Positions 44,946 to 58,260 of a DNA stretch of 64,000 nucleotides are shown piece by piece (position 1 is the first letter of the stretch; each line of letters opens with the position of its first letter). The stretch comes from Chrysoporthe austroafricana (taxonomy: Eukaryota > Ascomycota > Sordariomycetes > Diaporthales > Cryphonectriaceae): the NCBI GenBank assembly GCA_001051155.2, contig JYIP02000006.1:2542001-2606000 (forward strand), in the 5' to 3' direction. The position numbers were made by a program, and so were the translations under genes. Below the pieces are notes generated by a model, which made no database searches, was not told where the DNA came from, and was given only the letters and a program-made list of their open reading frames with translations.

Positions 44946-45364
44946 CGCGGCGGGGTTTTGTGGTCAGGAGTGGTCGATTGGGGAGAGTGACTGCATCGTC
45001 TTCGCCTGGATTGGCGAGGAGCGGTCTGCCGGCGAGGAAGAGCAAGGAAATGCAGAGGTTGATCGAGCTTAGCTTTTCCTGATGGGGCCGATTCGAAACG
45101 TCACAGGACGATGCTGCTGGCTATTTGGGGACATGACATATGTACTGTGGCGCACCGTGGCGGGGACTGTGGCGTCCAAGCCCCCCCCCCTCTTTTTTTT
45201 TAATATATATATTTATACCCCTCTGCGTCCGTATGCATGCCAAGTCCTGGTGTAAGCATATCTTACACTTCACAGGAAACACTTAGGGAAAAAAGAATAA
45301 AAAATAAATAAAAACAAAGTTATCTGTGAACTTCTCGTGGCTAATATTTCCTACATCACGGTAT
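44946..45364. other. Short intergenic tract, AT-rich centre
   Basis: Between the dolichyl-diphosphatase-like gene start and the next minus-strand stop. A C10/T8/TA-repeat block at 45180-45220 and an A-rich segment at 45288-45318 stand out; the A/T-rich end is the likely 3' UTR of the downstream-coded gene. Confidence 0.55.
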
Positions 45365-46246
45365 TCATTGATCTGAGCCAGAATCCGAGCCAGAGTCTGC
45401 TGCCGCCGATGAGGCTGGCTGAGTGCCGTCTTGGCCCTTCGCAGCCAGCTTCTTCTCCCTTTCCTTGGCCCTGCGCTTTAGCTTCCTCTCCCTATTTAGC
45501 CTCTTCTTCTTCTCCATAAGGTGCTCCTCTTTGGACAGCTTGTGCTTCTCCTCCGCCTCGCGCTTCTCCTTCTCCGCCTTGGCTCGGATCCTCGTTGCTA
45601 TCCTCCGCTTCTTGCCCGGCCTCTTCCTCTTCTCTGTGCGGTCCCCTTCCTCACCGCGGGGCTGGGCAGATATGAGCTTCACACTCGCGCCTTTTGCTGC
45701 CTTCCCCGCGGCTGTGATCTTGATGACCCGCCATGGCCGCTCCAAGCCCCAGGCCCGCCTCCTCGCGCCCAGGAGGATGTCGTCACCTGTCGTGGCCGCG
45801 CAGCGATACCTCTCCAGCTGCTCGGCGGTCGGTTCTCCTGTCACGTAGTACCCGATGGGCCGCCTGGGGCGGGTGAAACCGCCTCCGCCCTGATCCGCCT
45901 CCTCGTCATCAGAGGCGGCTAGGATAACCTTCGATGGTGCAGCGGCCTTTGCGGACGTGGCGAAGAGCCGGAACTCAAATTCCTCCTGGTGCCTCTCCTC
46001 CTGCTCCGCCGCCACATCCTGCCCTGTAATTTCCGCTGGCTCTGGCGCCTGCCTGGGGGCGGGCTCCTCCGCAGCGGACAGGTCCAGGCCCAGCAGGCTC
46101 GAGAGCCGCTCGTTCAACTTTGCTCGCACCTCGTCGTCGTCCTCCTCGTCGCCCGCAGCATCGCTCTGGAGGCGACTGCCGGCATCTGACGATGAGTCGT
46201 ACAACTCATCACGCCGCACCCTAGGTCGTGAAGGTTCAGCCCACAT
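45365..46246 (-). CDS. Lysine-rich fungal protein resembling DUF2011
   Basis: A single exon of 293 residues from the ATG at 46246. The frame is open further upstream to 46630, but the upstream part reads as GC-rich non-coding DNA and the conserved-looking sequence begins at MWAEPSRPRVRRDELYDSSSD. The N-terminal half is acidic. A conserved-looking core follows: EFEFRLFATS, SKVILAASDDEE, RRPIGYYVTGEPTAEQLERYRCAATTGDDIL. The last ~90 residues are a strongly basic, Lys/Arg/Glu-rich coiled-coil-like tail (KRKRPGKKRRIATRIRAKAEKEKR...) ending in Ser-Asp repeats. The FRLF and YYVTGEP...GDDIL blocks match my memory of DUF2011, a fungal family of unknown function. The basic tail suggests a nuclear or nucleolar location; that is inference. 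Confidence 0.65.
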   Translation of the reverse strand: MWAEPSRPRVRRDELYDSSSDAGSRLQSDAAGDEEDDDEVRAKLNERLSSLLGLDLSAAEEPAPRQAPEPAEITGQDVAAEQEERHQEEFEFRLFATSAKAAAPSKVILAASDDEEADQGGGGFTRPRRPIGYYVTGEPTAEQLERYRCAATTGDDILLGARRRAWGLERPWRVIKITAAGKAAKGASVKLISAQPRGEEGDRTEKRKRPGKKRRIATRIRAKAEKEKREAEEKHKLSKEEHLMEKKKRLNRERKLKRRAKEREKKLAAKGQDGTQPASSAAADSGSDSGSDQ

Positions 46247-48766
46247 GCTCCCGTTGCATCCACCGGGGACGGTCCTACCTCTTCGCGTTTGGTACTTCGA
46301 ACAGCTCAGACGACATGTCAGCAGCCTAGCCGATACGATTGGCCTTGGATCTCCGCGGGTCTTCTGGCAGGGGTAACAGAGCAAACCCCGGTAATCACAC
46401 TTTTCACCGTGCCGACGTATCGTGCAGGCTAGGCCGCTAATGACTGCGCGTCGTAATTTTGGGCGTTTAGGACTTCTCGTAATGAGACCTTGGGTGATGG
46501 TAAGGTGCAGGGGGTGAAGGTGAGTTTTGATGGTTCGCGGAGATTTGGCGCCGCTGCCAGAAGGGAACGCATCCTTGAGGTTTAGAGATTGGAGGTATAA
46601 TGAGCTCAGCTGCGGCCAGGTGGCGGCCACCTGTCACCGACTTACAGCGGCACTTGGCCCCATGGGGCCACCCCAAGCGGTACAACGGTACATACAACAC
46701 AGCCTCGGCCCCCAAAGTTATAAGCTCAGCTCTCACCGCCAACATCCCAAGACGAGCCTCTCAGCTCCCGGCCCTTTATCTCCTCAATCATGACATTGCA
46801 GATCTGCAACCTCATTCTAATTTTGACAAGAAGGTTTCCGAGACCTGATCGTATACGCCCGCCCCCGGCGCCCTGTCGCTTGCCTTCGCAGGATGACACA
46901 GACTCGATATTCCCGGGCCACTGTTACACCTCACCGTCACCTTTTCCCAACACACACACACACACACACTCACGCACATACACGCACACGCACACAAGCA
47001 CACGCAGGGATACACGCGAGCTTCATACTGCCCCGCGCTTGGCGGCCACGCCGGCCTGCGCATCCCCGCCGAGGCCTATTTTTACACTCTCTCGACGGAT
47101 CAGAGCAGCAGCAGATCGCCTTGTGCAGACGGCCCCCTCCCCCCCGCTCTTGTTTCATCCACGCCCGCTGCAGGATGGGAACGACGAACACGCAGTTGGG
47201 GGCTCCGAAAGTGTACTATGGCAAACCAACAAGAGTTGGCGGCGGAGAGATCGGCGCCTCGCTTCCCCATGTGAGGCTGACGAGGGGCACCGGCAAGTGG
47301 ACCCATCATCACATTGCCCTTTCACAGGTACCGTATCTGGTGCTCGGCTTCAGACCGGCAAGCAGGTCGTCAATCGTCCGCCCCCGAGCGGTTGTACTCT
47401 GGTAGGAGCTTTGTTCAGCCACCGGTCTTCTTGTGGCGGCCCGTCGTGACTGTCTTGGTACATGCCGTGGCTGTGACAGTGTCGGTGATGCTACTCTGAG
47501 TCCTGCCCCGCCCTGGATGTGCCTGAAGTCGACGATGACTTCGGTGACGCCGGTGGTGAAAGAGCACCGGTCTGGTAGAGATGGCTAAGGTCGCAGGTAT
47601 GTAAGCTTTGGTATCAGTCCATTCGTCGTAAGCCGCGCGCTCTCGGGATGCGGGGGAAGATGGTGGTCATCAACCGTTTCCGGCCATCGAGCACGACGAG
47701 GAGGCCCAACGTCGTGCACCTGCTCTTGACCCAATGCCCAACAGCCTATTCTGGCCTGTTTCCTGCCCACAGACTGTGTCGCCCTGCTGCCAACAATAAA
47801 CATACACACCACAGTGGGAAAACAAACATGAGCCTGGGTGACGATCGAGCCGTGACAGGACTCCCGAACAATGGAAGGTTTGACGAACAACAGATATATT
47901 CAAGCGGGAGAGAACCTCATATTTCCCATTACTCCTTCCTACCCTCGCCTCTTTGCTCTCTGTCGCCCTCCGTCCCGCTATCCCACTCTATCATGGGGGT
48001 ATTCAAACACCATGTGCATGAATGCATGCATGCCACCTGGGAAAATTTCCGCGCAGGTCCCTATCTCGCCCTCGAGATATCACAAAAGCGTCGGGTCAGG
48101 GACAGAGTTGTCCCTTGAACGCACCAAAAAGTCCGCCGGATATGCAGCCTCCCTATGTTTTCGTGCCCTCGTCCCTCTGTTCGGTGAACTATCCAACCCC
48201 CCCCCCCCAAACCTCCCTTCGGCCCCCTTTCCCGTCTCTCGTGTCTGTTGGCGCGGAAAATCTCGTTCGTCAAATTGGTATCGGAAGCGGTGAACATGAA
48301 ACTTGCAATATGTGGCATCGAAGGAAGCGGGGCGTGGTTGCTGGAAACCTGGTCGCACCAAAGGAAGAAGAAAGAATTAAGCGTCAATCTGACATGTCCA
48401 ACGCCGTCCTGTGCGCTAGCATTTCATGTGGATTGAGCGCGCAAGTGGAAATCGATATCAGACATGGCCGTACTGTTGGCATCATGTGTACAAGATTCGG
48501 TGGGAATGGACAGGACGAAAGTCGAAGTCGGCTCGGTTGGTACATTTGGCGCGGCGTTTAGACTGATCCCTCCATGTCTGCTCGCTCGTGGACATATGAG
48601 AAGAGAGACTCCGGTCTGGCCATAGTTGGCATTCCACCCTCGTTCTTATCCCGACCTTCTCTGTAGCTCTGTCGTTGGCCCCGGGCGGGGTTGTTGGCCA
48701 CCCAGGATCGCTGGCTGTTGTAGCCAACACTATCTGTCCTAACACAGTGGTTGGTCTCGGGTGGCC
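46247..48766. other. 2.5-kb intergenic tract
   Basis: Contains the promoter side of the DUF2011-like gene, a CA array at about 46950-47006 and several short frames (219 codons at 46790, 170 at 46893) that overlap each other, run through the CA repeat and show no domain. The 47900-48760 part is less GC-rich and may include the 3' UTR of the Ndt80-family gene. Confidence 0.5.
46950..47006. repeat. CA-rich microsatellite
   Basis: A CA tract of about ten perfect units, then imperfect CACGCA/CACACAAG units. Confidence 0.85.
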
Positions 48767-51022
48767 TCACGATGCGTTCCACGAGTAGTGGCTCATCGTC
48801 TGCCCGGGATACACGGGAGCCGGGGGAGCGTGCGGTTCGCTCTTGACGCCCCCTGAGGTCTTGTACTGCTCCGTCGAATAGGGGTACGAGGGCCGGTGCT
48901 CCCCGTTCGTGTACGTCGGCGCGTTCGACTCGCCTGCCGTCGTAGTCCACGAGGCTGGCGAGGGATAATAGTCCCGCGGTGGCTGGGCCGCCGCGCTCGA
49001 CGACGTTGCGGCACCGCTGTCTGCTGCGGCGGCAGAGCTCGTGTAAGAGTGATGCTGCGAGGTACCGGGGCTGATATCTGCCGAGGCGCTACTTATGCTG
49101 CCGTAGGCAGGAGGGCCATACCGGTACTCGTTGGTGGACTCAGTGCTCGATATCGAACCTGCGTGGATGGATGGGTGACTCGGGTGCCGCGGGCTCTTTG
49201 TCGGCCGCGGGTTGCTGTCGTCCACGTAGCGCGGTACGCTCAGGCCGCTGGTCGCTGTCGCGGATCCTGAGAGCGGCGCGGGTGCCGCGGACGTCTGCAC
49301 GTATGAGGCATACTGAGTCCGTATCGGGGGCACTTGTGACGATGCTCCCGCTGTCGAGTGCTGGCCCGGCTGGTCACTTGAGACCATCGATAGCTGCATG
49401 GAGGGCATCGAGGTGGGAAGATGAGATGGCAGTTCTTGAGGTTCGGCGGAGTATGCTGTTGTTCCTGACAGTGGCAGCTTCTGGTACGGGTCGGACGCTA
49501 TCGTCGTCGCTGGATAAGCCGATGGGCCCGAGGCGGCTGCCATCGTCGGATTCCAGGTTGTCGGGTATGAACTGCGGTCGCTGTCAGTTCATCAAGGTTC
49601 AACCTCAGTGTCATCGTCTCCAACACAGTCTATCCAGTCTCACATGTCTCCTTCTGTGGCTTGACTCATCTTGAACTGTGGGAAAATGGCACTTACTTTG
49701 ATCGCATACTTCCCATTGGGCTCGTTGGGAGTTTTGGTGCGCTGAAGGTGAAAGCCGTCCGTGGCAGCTCCATGTTCAGAGGCCTCGCCTTGACTTCCTG
49801 GGGCTTGATCGAGAGAGGTCCTGCCACAATCCCCAGACCTGTCTCCACCAGAGCCTGGCCTCGCGATCCGGCGCTGGAGCCCAGCAGTGGGATCTCCTTC
49901 CTCGCCTGGAAGTTTCGCGGGCTTCGTCCTCGCACGACGATCGGCGCGGTCTGTGCTTCGGTGAGCACGACCTTGGTGCCGTTCGCCAGAGACGCCATCA
50001 CCTTGAGGTGCACCACGAAGTGCTGCTGGAGCTCTTTTCTCCTACCGTTGTTTGCCGTCGCACTGGATGTTTATGTTAGCACACTGGTTCCCTACTCGTT
50101 GACGTCGTCCGCGGTTTACGCGTCGGGCTTACATTCGGAATTGGAGACGTCGCCACCCGATCGGGTAGACCGCGTACTCCCCGTCGGCCTCCGTCCCGTC
50201 GTCCTGGAACGGAATGAGCGGCAGAGACGACGGCTCCTGGTCGGGCGCCTGGTTGACCTCCGGCGAGTTTGGTGGAGGGGTCTTCCAAGGAATGACGATC
50301 AATCGGACAGGGTGACCATCCACCGACTCAATAGCCGAGATCGTCACCTCGGTGGTGCTGACAGGAACGCTCTCGCCCGTCTCCGTGATGACTGACATCT
50401 GGGACCTCGGCGTGATCAGCGAGCCGCTGACCTGGAACAAGTTTCGTCGGTAGCAGGTCAGCTCCGGCTGCATCACGCTGCCGTCGTTGTTGGTCGTGGG
50501 CATCTCGGACAGGAAGAACATGCCGTGCAGCTGAGCCGTGAGCTCGAGCTGCTGGATGCGCCCGTGAGGGTCGACAATCGTGTGCTTGTCGGGCACCTTC
50601 CGGAAGGACAGGAGCTTGTGGTCGTGCCCGACGCCAAGCTTGGAGCCATCGTCGCGCAGGTCCTGGACGATCTCTTGGTACGGGGCCTGCTCCGTCGCAG
50701 AGTACGGCCTCTTGAGGCTGGGGAAACTCTGGTGGGTCGTCAGGGAGTGTTGAGCATGACGATCGTAGGGGTCAGCGGCCGACTCGTCCTGGGAGTATCG
50801 GCTGTACGAGGGATACTGCGCATGGTGGTCCACGCTCCCCCACCCGCCCTGCCTCGGGCGCCCTGAGTGCGGCGAGGTTGAGGCTGGATTCGAGAGCCCT
50901 GCGTCCACGGCGTGGCCGGGGCGGCTCGTCGACATCTGCACCGGGCTGCCGTACCAGAGGTTGTGCTGCGACGCCGGCTCCTTCAACTCTGCCATGGTAA
51001 CTGCGTAAGTTGCGGTGCACAT
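48767..51022 (-). CDS. Ndt80/PhoG-family transcription factor (VIB-1/XprG-like)
   Basis: Minus-strand exons 51022-50133, 50062-49697 and 49580-48767 (introns 70 and 116 nt) encode 689 residues. A second in-frame ATG at 50995 could be the real start. After a disordered N-terminus, an Ndt80/PhoG DNA-binding domain spans about residues 135-350: KLLSFRKVPDKHTIVD, FFLSEM, ELTCYRRNLFQVSGSL, VTISAIESVDGHPV, IGWRRLQFRIATANNGRRKELQQHFVVHLKV, and the terminal VVRGRSPRNFQARKEIPL. The splice after FR restores IATANNGRRK. The C-terminal ~330 residues are Ser/Pro/Tyr-rich and end SHYSWNAS. Neurospora vib-1 and Aspergillus xprG are members; they control extracellular proteases, carbon response and, for vib-1, heterokaryon incompatibility. 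Whether this is the vib-1 orthologue or a paralogue cannot be told from sequence alone. Confidence 0.9.
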
Positions 51023-51625
51023 GGGAACATATCTCGCTCAGCAGGAGAGATGCTGAAATCGTCTGTATTCCTGGACCCGGGTTTCGAAGCCGGTTCGTCG
51101 TAGAGACTGGGCTTGGGGTATTATAGCTCGCCGTCGCCACCTGATGCTCCCCCGTCCACTAGAGCTGGGGGGGATATACCGGATCCAACCACACACGGCC
51201 CAAGCGCGGCCGTTACAACGGTTCTCCAGGCGACCCGAAGCGGGTGTCGGGACAGGTTCGAAGTCTGCGACTGGGTACAGCCTTTATCACCTAGGCAGTG
51301 AAACAGGACGAGGTCGAATATGCCCAACAGACGAAACGGAGAGGTGAAGTTAGCATAGGGTGAGCGAATGGCCTGCAGGTTTGCAGAACAAGTGGTACTT
51401 GTATGGAAATGATACGGTAGATATGGTGGGGGAGGTTTTATGAAAGCCACCGGCACTATCCTGGGGGTGGATCAAGGGTCGATGGGGGCAGCAGCTCTTT
51501 CACGGGCAACGGACGGCCCAGGTCAGGGGTGCTGAGGGGCCTGGAAGTGGATGAGCAGGGAGTGATGCGTCTTTGAGGGTGGACCGTTCTAGGGCCCAGA
51601 GATGCACACAATCGAGAGCTCTTGT

Positions 51626-51639
51626 GTACTGTACAGTAC
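51626..51639. repeat. 14-bp perfect palindrome with GTAC ends
   Basis: GTACTGTACAGTAC is a perfect palindrome, about 600 bp upstream of the Ndt80-family start. Confidence 0.85.
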
Positions 51640-54600
51640 GTATCCGCAAGTACATGTAACCATACAGGGAAGGAGAGGGAAGGCAACGGCGATCTGGCAG
51701 GTAAGCGGCAGGGGGTGCTGTGAGTTGAGATACTTACGGCATATAGAATACAACGTGAGCCCACCTACGAGGTCGGCTGGACGGCCATGTACATCGCACA
51801 CGGCTGGCTCTCGCTCCTCGCGAGCCGGTCCCCAGGGCGCTGGGACTTCGGGACGTTCCTCGTGCGAGAAGAAGCAAGTCACGCCGGCACACGCCAGCCT
51901 TCGCCAGCCTTCTCTCGAGGCCTAGCACCACCGCCACCGCAGCGGGCGACTGCCTTGAATATTTGACCGAGGGCGGCAAGAAAGAAGTGGGAACTCGCAG
52001 CGCTCTGCTCCAGGGGTCTTTTGGGGCCTTTGGGGCGCTAGGAGATCCGAGGATAAAGTTTGTGAAGATTCATCGGGCTGGCCAACACTTGCCGTCTTCC
52101 CTGAGATGTTCTGCCGAAGGATCAAGGAACTCCTGGCTAGTGGCCACGGCCATGCGCCAGGACCTGGGCCAGAGTGGATCGGAGATGGATGCAAGACAGA
52201 GCTCACCCGCAGTCCCTCAGCAGACTCTGACCTGCATCAGTATAACGCCGTATAGTATCCGCACGACGGGGCAGACCTCCCGCGGAGATTGTCCATGGGG
52301 GGGAGGAGGCTGGCCCTGTCGCTGGAGCTGCGCTGCCGGCCTGCCTCCCACGGGACTAGAGAAACGGGAGATTGGCATGACGCCCTCCTCCCTCACCCCC
52401 CCCCGACGCTCTCCAGTGGCTCTATCAGACGAGGACGAGCTCCGGAAGGCTGGGGTCTTTCGCGCTCATGGAGCTCGGTGCACTGCCTGGCCCCTGTCTC
52501 GAGCAGGCAGGGGGATCTGATTCGAGCAAAAAACCCCGACAAGCTCGTCGAGGGCTGCAGGCCCGCAAATTCCCTCGACGACCGTTGGGCGAGGCGGCCG
52601 ATGGGTGATCAAAAGGGAATGGTGTGCGGGCATGGGGGCCGGGCAAAGCAAAATTCGGTTCACGAGATTGCTAAAGACCAGGGGCTCGAGCAGGAGGGTG
52701 GGTGATTGATTTCTTGGTGGAGAATTGCAGAAAAATACGACCGGGGGCCGCCAGCCAGGGATGTCCCAGCGGCATCTGCCTGTCTGTCTGCCCGCTGGGT
52801 GAGTACATAGCAGCCCAAGCCGGCTGGCTCCTCGTCCCATCGATCTCCAAGGAGACAAGACGCCTCTAGCCTGGCGAGGGCAGAGGCCGAACAAAGTGCA
52901 CGGCAGTGGCCAAACCTTGTTATATATATATCTCAAGACATAATGCCTCAAAAAGACCGGTGTGATGGCGGTAACCCGGGCTTCGATAGTATGGTCAGAG
53001 ACTGCACATCAAAATTCGCTCAGGCCGCGTGAGGGCGAGAGGGCGTCAAGCAATTATTGCGCACTCATGCGCGCGAGAGGGTGCAGTCGAGGCCCGTCCG
53101 GGTGGGAGGAAAAAGATGGTCTGACCGGTCGACGAGCAGTCTACATAAAGTATGGCCCGGCAGCATCACTGAGCAGGATCCGGCCCTGTTGGTGACACGG
53201 GTATGCAGCTTGGTACAGGTAACCAGCCGACCCTGCCAGCTCGATGGGCGGGTGCAGCGTGACCACTGTGGCAGTCACAGGCGGAAGAGGTCTAGAGGCC
53301 GCATACCTCGCGAGGGCCCGCACCCACTTCGGCTTTTGGAGGGGTAGGGGGGGAGATGAGACGTGAGGCCTGGGAGCCAATTGTGCGAGACCACCAGGTC
53401 ATGAGCAAATCATGGACCTCCCAAAAGGGGTCACGCACAGTCGATGCTGCCGGGCTCTGCATCTGCAGATCTGAAGGCGGGTGGGCGCAATGTCTCTGCG
53501 AGGAACCCGTACTTCCGGTTGCTATATCGGCTTCCAGTCGCGATAGTAGGGCCTGTACAACACTCGACACGCTGATAACTTATCTTGTCAGAGCACACTA
53601 CCCCGTGCGCTCCCTGTGCCGCTCTGACAACCGAGTGCTCGAAGCGTCAAATATCCGAAGTCGCAAGCGAGGTGGGTTTCGACGGCCCCGCATGCCCGCC
53701 TCGTACTGAATGGCCTGCTCCACTGTTGATGTCTTGAAACCTGGGGCTTTGTGACGACGGGCAGCCGTCATTCTGGCCTGGCAGCGCCGACACCTGGCCT
53801 GTTATCCTTGGAAGAGCGCATGAGCTAGTAAGGCCGATGGGCTCGACGTCCCGAGCCTAGGCGTCCTGGCACGCAGGCACGGAGGTAGACGCGCCTCTTG
53901 CCTGATGAACGGCGCCTCTAGTGGACGACATTCCAGATGTGGACAAGAGGACGGCCGAAGAAACGCCTGCAGCAGGCCCACTTCCCTAGCCTGCAGGCCG
54001 CATTGAACGGGCCCGCCAGGGGTGCCCCCTAGCCAGCTGCCCAAGAATGGCACTCACAGGCGGCCAGGCTGCTCGTTGGCCGGCGAGAGAGGTACCGCAC
54101 CATGTACGTACCCGGCCGTAGCAAGAAGGGCATCGCAAGAGGGGCAGTGACTTCATCTGCAGCATGCAGGCATCGCGAGCTGCGCCTACTCGATCGAGCC
54201 GGCCAGTTCTGATGGGCATGCAGAGCTGTCGGCATCTGCAGGGCCGCGAGGCACCGTCAAGTACTGAATATGCTTCGCCGTAGCTCATGGCGGGACAGCG
54301 CTGAGATGATGGGTAGTAGGTACACATGATGGGTGCGTGTGCGAAACAGCAGGCCTTGTCAGGTAGCCAATGCGCCAATCATTCGGGCCATCTCTGGGAT
54401 GGAGCCCACGTTGCTGCCGACAACACCCCACAGTGTTCAAGATGAGATCGTTTCGGTGCCATGCACCCGTACAATAACTGCGGGGCCTGGTATTGGGCCT
54501 CTGACATCCTGAAGTCAAGGGCCGGTCCGACCAAATAGCGGATGCGCGGATGTTGGTGCTCCATAGCCCTCAGCCCGGCGTAATTGGAAAACGCCGGGTG

Positions 54601-57600
54601 GTGATTGTTGGCGTCTCGCATGCATCCCCCCAATCTAGGTAACAAGGTGAAAGCCTGGCCCGCGCACCCGTCGAATGTGGCTGAAGGGAAGGCCTTCCTT
54701 CCCGGGGAACCTGGCGGCCACTACTATGGTACATGCAACGGGTGCAGGTATCGTAGATCGTCCAAATCCTTCGAGTGTACCTGACATGGAGCTGAATCCA
54801 TCACGAATAAGTTGGGGGCCAGGCGGCCCATGACTCTACCCCGGCGGCGCCTGGCGGCAAAGGAACCACCCACGCGAGCTCACAGACGCTGGTTGGTAGG
54901 GATTCCGGGACTCTCGCAGGCCGTCCGAGCCCCTTTTCGACGCATTGGGAGTTGGGGATCAGGATTCTGCTGCCAAGCACGCTCGTCAACGTCAGCCCCT
55001 CGTCGCAGCAGCGTCTCTGCTGAAGAAGCGAGACCCTACTCGGCGTGGCGTATAGGGAGAGCTATCCCAGTACTGATTATGTGGTTTTCGAGGCACAGTC
55101 CTCGTCAATGCAGCTCCCTCCCTGCAGAGCACAGAGATGCCGGATGGTGTGGTGCGGCAAGAGGAGATGAGAAACCAAATTTGGTCTGAAGCTTATTTCA
55201 GCAGTCTCAACGGCTTCCGCAGAAAGATCAGGCCTCGCTGCAAGGATGATGCCAGCCTGGGTGGGTTCAGTCTCAGGCGTCGATACTTAGTCAACGGTCG
55301 CTCAGCCGATGCAGACATCCGCAGGATCTATTTTTGCTGGAAGCCTAATGGTGCCGCCGTTCAGCCGAATATCGCGTGCAAAAGTGACCTATCGCACGAG
55401 GCTGCGGTCTAGAAAGACAGGACAGTGCCAGTCCACGTAGCCACAAACGAGACACAGGAAAAGCCCCAGAGGTGTCGTTGAGATCAGTGCGTCTGCGAGG
55501 CATCTTTGTGCAGCATCAGTCACAGCGGGGCCGTGCGCGTAGCAACATAGCCTTGTGTCGCCTGCAGTACCTTGACCCAGGGTGGCCCGCTTGTTGCAAT
55601 CCAGGGTCCGTCGCACTGGCTTCCTAGGTTACCATCAATGTTGATCGCGAGACCTCTGATATATAGCGACCCGCCGGTAAAGGTTAAATCTTATCGAGGT
55701 TTTGTATCTCACGAGCCATGTGACCAGAAAGATTCAGCAGCATTCAGTGTCTCATTCCCATCATTTTGGCATTTTGGTTTCTGCGGAGGCCGCTACCGAA
55801 GAGTGGCGATGGGCTCGGGCGGCTGGGGCAGAGCCTGAGGCGTAGCGGCACGTTGAATTCCTCCCCTCCTGCTATATCACTGTCACTGAGTGCGTCACAA
55901 GGCGCACTTGGCGGGCCAATGGACAGGCCCTACGCTACGTGAGTCGCCCCGCGGCGACTTTCAGCGGGTGAAACGCTCGAAACGACGACAGCAATGTATA
56001 GCCTGAAGTCAAGACGTGCTCGAAAACAGCTCTTAGCGGTTTGCTGCTTCGTCGCCAGGGATGGAAATACCAGCGCCTATCGGGCAAACAGTTCGGCAGT
56101 ATCACTTCCATGGCTTGAGCGGAGTCTTCAGTCTCCGTGCCTGTATTTTCAGCCAGCCGGCGCTCCAGAACACGGTCCCCCCAGGCATTTCTGGCCCGTG
56201 AGGACAAAAGTAAAATCGCGGCAAAGTCTTTTGGCGAGCATTCCGTAGCAGGCAGGTCTGTAAATGGTTGTTTGGGACATCTAGTGGTCACGAGGGCTAG
56301 GAGACCCAGGTGACTGGCCAATGACCACATGCCCAGCTCCGCTGGAATCGCCATACCCCGTATCCGGCACCCATTGTTTACGGTCCACTACTGCTGACCA
56401 CCGGAGACCCACAATAGTAAGGCCACTGCTACCAAGCTGAGCGGCAATGCATCGGAGCAGCCCTACACTCGGTACTTATCAGCCATGATGAGGTCGCGTG
56501 TGCCTTGAGGTCGGAAAGGAACTGGGCCGCCAGAGACACCGCACCACCTGATCGGTGTATCGGAAAGATGGACCTCGTTCCCCGGTTTAGCATAACTAGG
56601 TAGATCTTGAGGGATAGGCGCCAACGCGCGTGCAGCTGCCTCGTCTAGACCGCTCGGGGAATGATCGCTCGGCGAGGGCATCGCCGCGGGACTGTCAGCG
56701 CAGTGTGGACCTGCTTGGTCAAGTAGCAGACCCGCCTTCAAATGGAGTCCCCATATGTACCACAAGACTCATGCACAATAATTGTCACTGTCACAGACCT
56801 CTTGCAGCGGCTTAATTTGAGCTGGGGAATAACCTCGGGGCGTCGCTGGTGTGGGCTTGGTCTTTACGGGCGCCTCAGGTGCCTGGAACCAAGGGCAGCG
56901 TTGCAAACGGTGCTTGCCGAACCGCATGGCGTGCATTCAACAAGGCTCAACCCGTCATCCCCCCGGATTTTGGTCTGGCCATCTTATCCCTCCTGGTGCA
57001 GCGGCTGACCGTTTCAATTGGGGTCTTGTCGCGAGCATCTCCTTTCTTTGCGGGTCGGCAGGTCGGTCGGTGAGGGCCCTAGGCTTGATCGAGCAGTAAC
57101 CCCGACGGGCAGAACCCATTCTGAATGGGGATCAGCATGCCCATTAGAGCGCATCTCGGCTCGATCTAGAAAGGCGCGCCGTGCCCGCTTTGCGGACGAA
57201 ATGGAGGACGTTGCGCCGAGTGATTGTTGGTGGATTGTTTCGAATGAATCATGAACGTGCCTGAGCATTTTCTTCTGAGAGTGGCGCGGCCTGCTCCAGC
57301 GTCCGGATCGAGTCTCCGGATCCCACGCGAGCTGCCGAAGCCAGAAGAGGCTGAGGATTGGGGAGGGGGGGCGCCTCTACCGTCGATGCTGAATGGAGAG
57401 GGGGTTGGTCCGAAGTCAGCTGCAGCCCAAGGATCTGAGGTGGTGGGGGACGGATGACTGCGGTAGGCCTTGGGTCGAGGGACCGTACCGGGCCGCGAGC
57501 AGTTCCTGTCCTTCCTCTTTGGTCGACCGTGTCAACGCTCGCAGCCTGTGATTTGCTAGAGATCTCGTGCAGAGCACCGGATCCTCAGATCAGGTCGCCA

Positions 57601-58223
57601 TCGTAGACCGCCGTCCGCCGCTCCGTCGGGGAGGCTGGCAGATTTGGGGGCCGAAAGGGCCTGAGTCGGGTCCCTGAGGATGGAGAAAGAAACGGGTCAA
57701 TCCGCCTGACAGGTGGGACGGGAGGACAGTTAAAATTATCGTACAGTGCAGACACTGCAGCGCCATGTAGTCCGGGTGTATGCAGTACCGTAGCGCGGCC
57801 GCAGTCCTTCCGGACCATAAGTTATAGTACCGCGTAGCGCACAATACGCTGCACCGACACATGATAGGCCATCCTGCGGCGGCGTCACTGATGACCTCTT
57901 GTCGCACATGCCGCTCATACTGCTGACGACCGGCCGCCGTGGCGAATCGTCGGGAAGTCGCACTCGCATGAGCGCACGCACGGTGCGATAGCCCATACTG
58001 GGTAGAGATGTCCTCGAGCAGCCAAATGGAACGGAGGCCCAGCGCTATTGCGGGGGGGGGGGAGGAGTGGGAGGGGAAGCGCTTCCGCGGCCAGAGACCC
58101 GTCCTCTGGGTCGACATGTGAAGTCCCGTCTCATGCCCCCGCTTCAGGTTTGATGCGCTGTGGCTCTGCAGGGAGGTGTGCAATAGCAGGTACTTGCAGG
58201 CACAAGGCGCAGGCACTGCACAA

Positions 58224-58260
58224 GCTCAGGCTCAGGCTCAGGCTCGGGCTCGAGCTCAGG
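58224..58260. repeat. (GCTCAG)n hexanucleotide repeat
   Basis: About six copies of GCTCAG, some changed to GCTCGG or GCTCGA. Confidence 0.85.

Noticed and set aside
46893..47405. Possible gene containing His-Thr repeats
   Set aside because: The frame is an artefact of translating a CA microsatellite.
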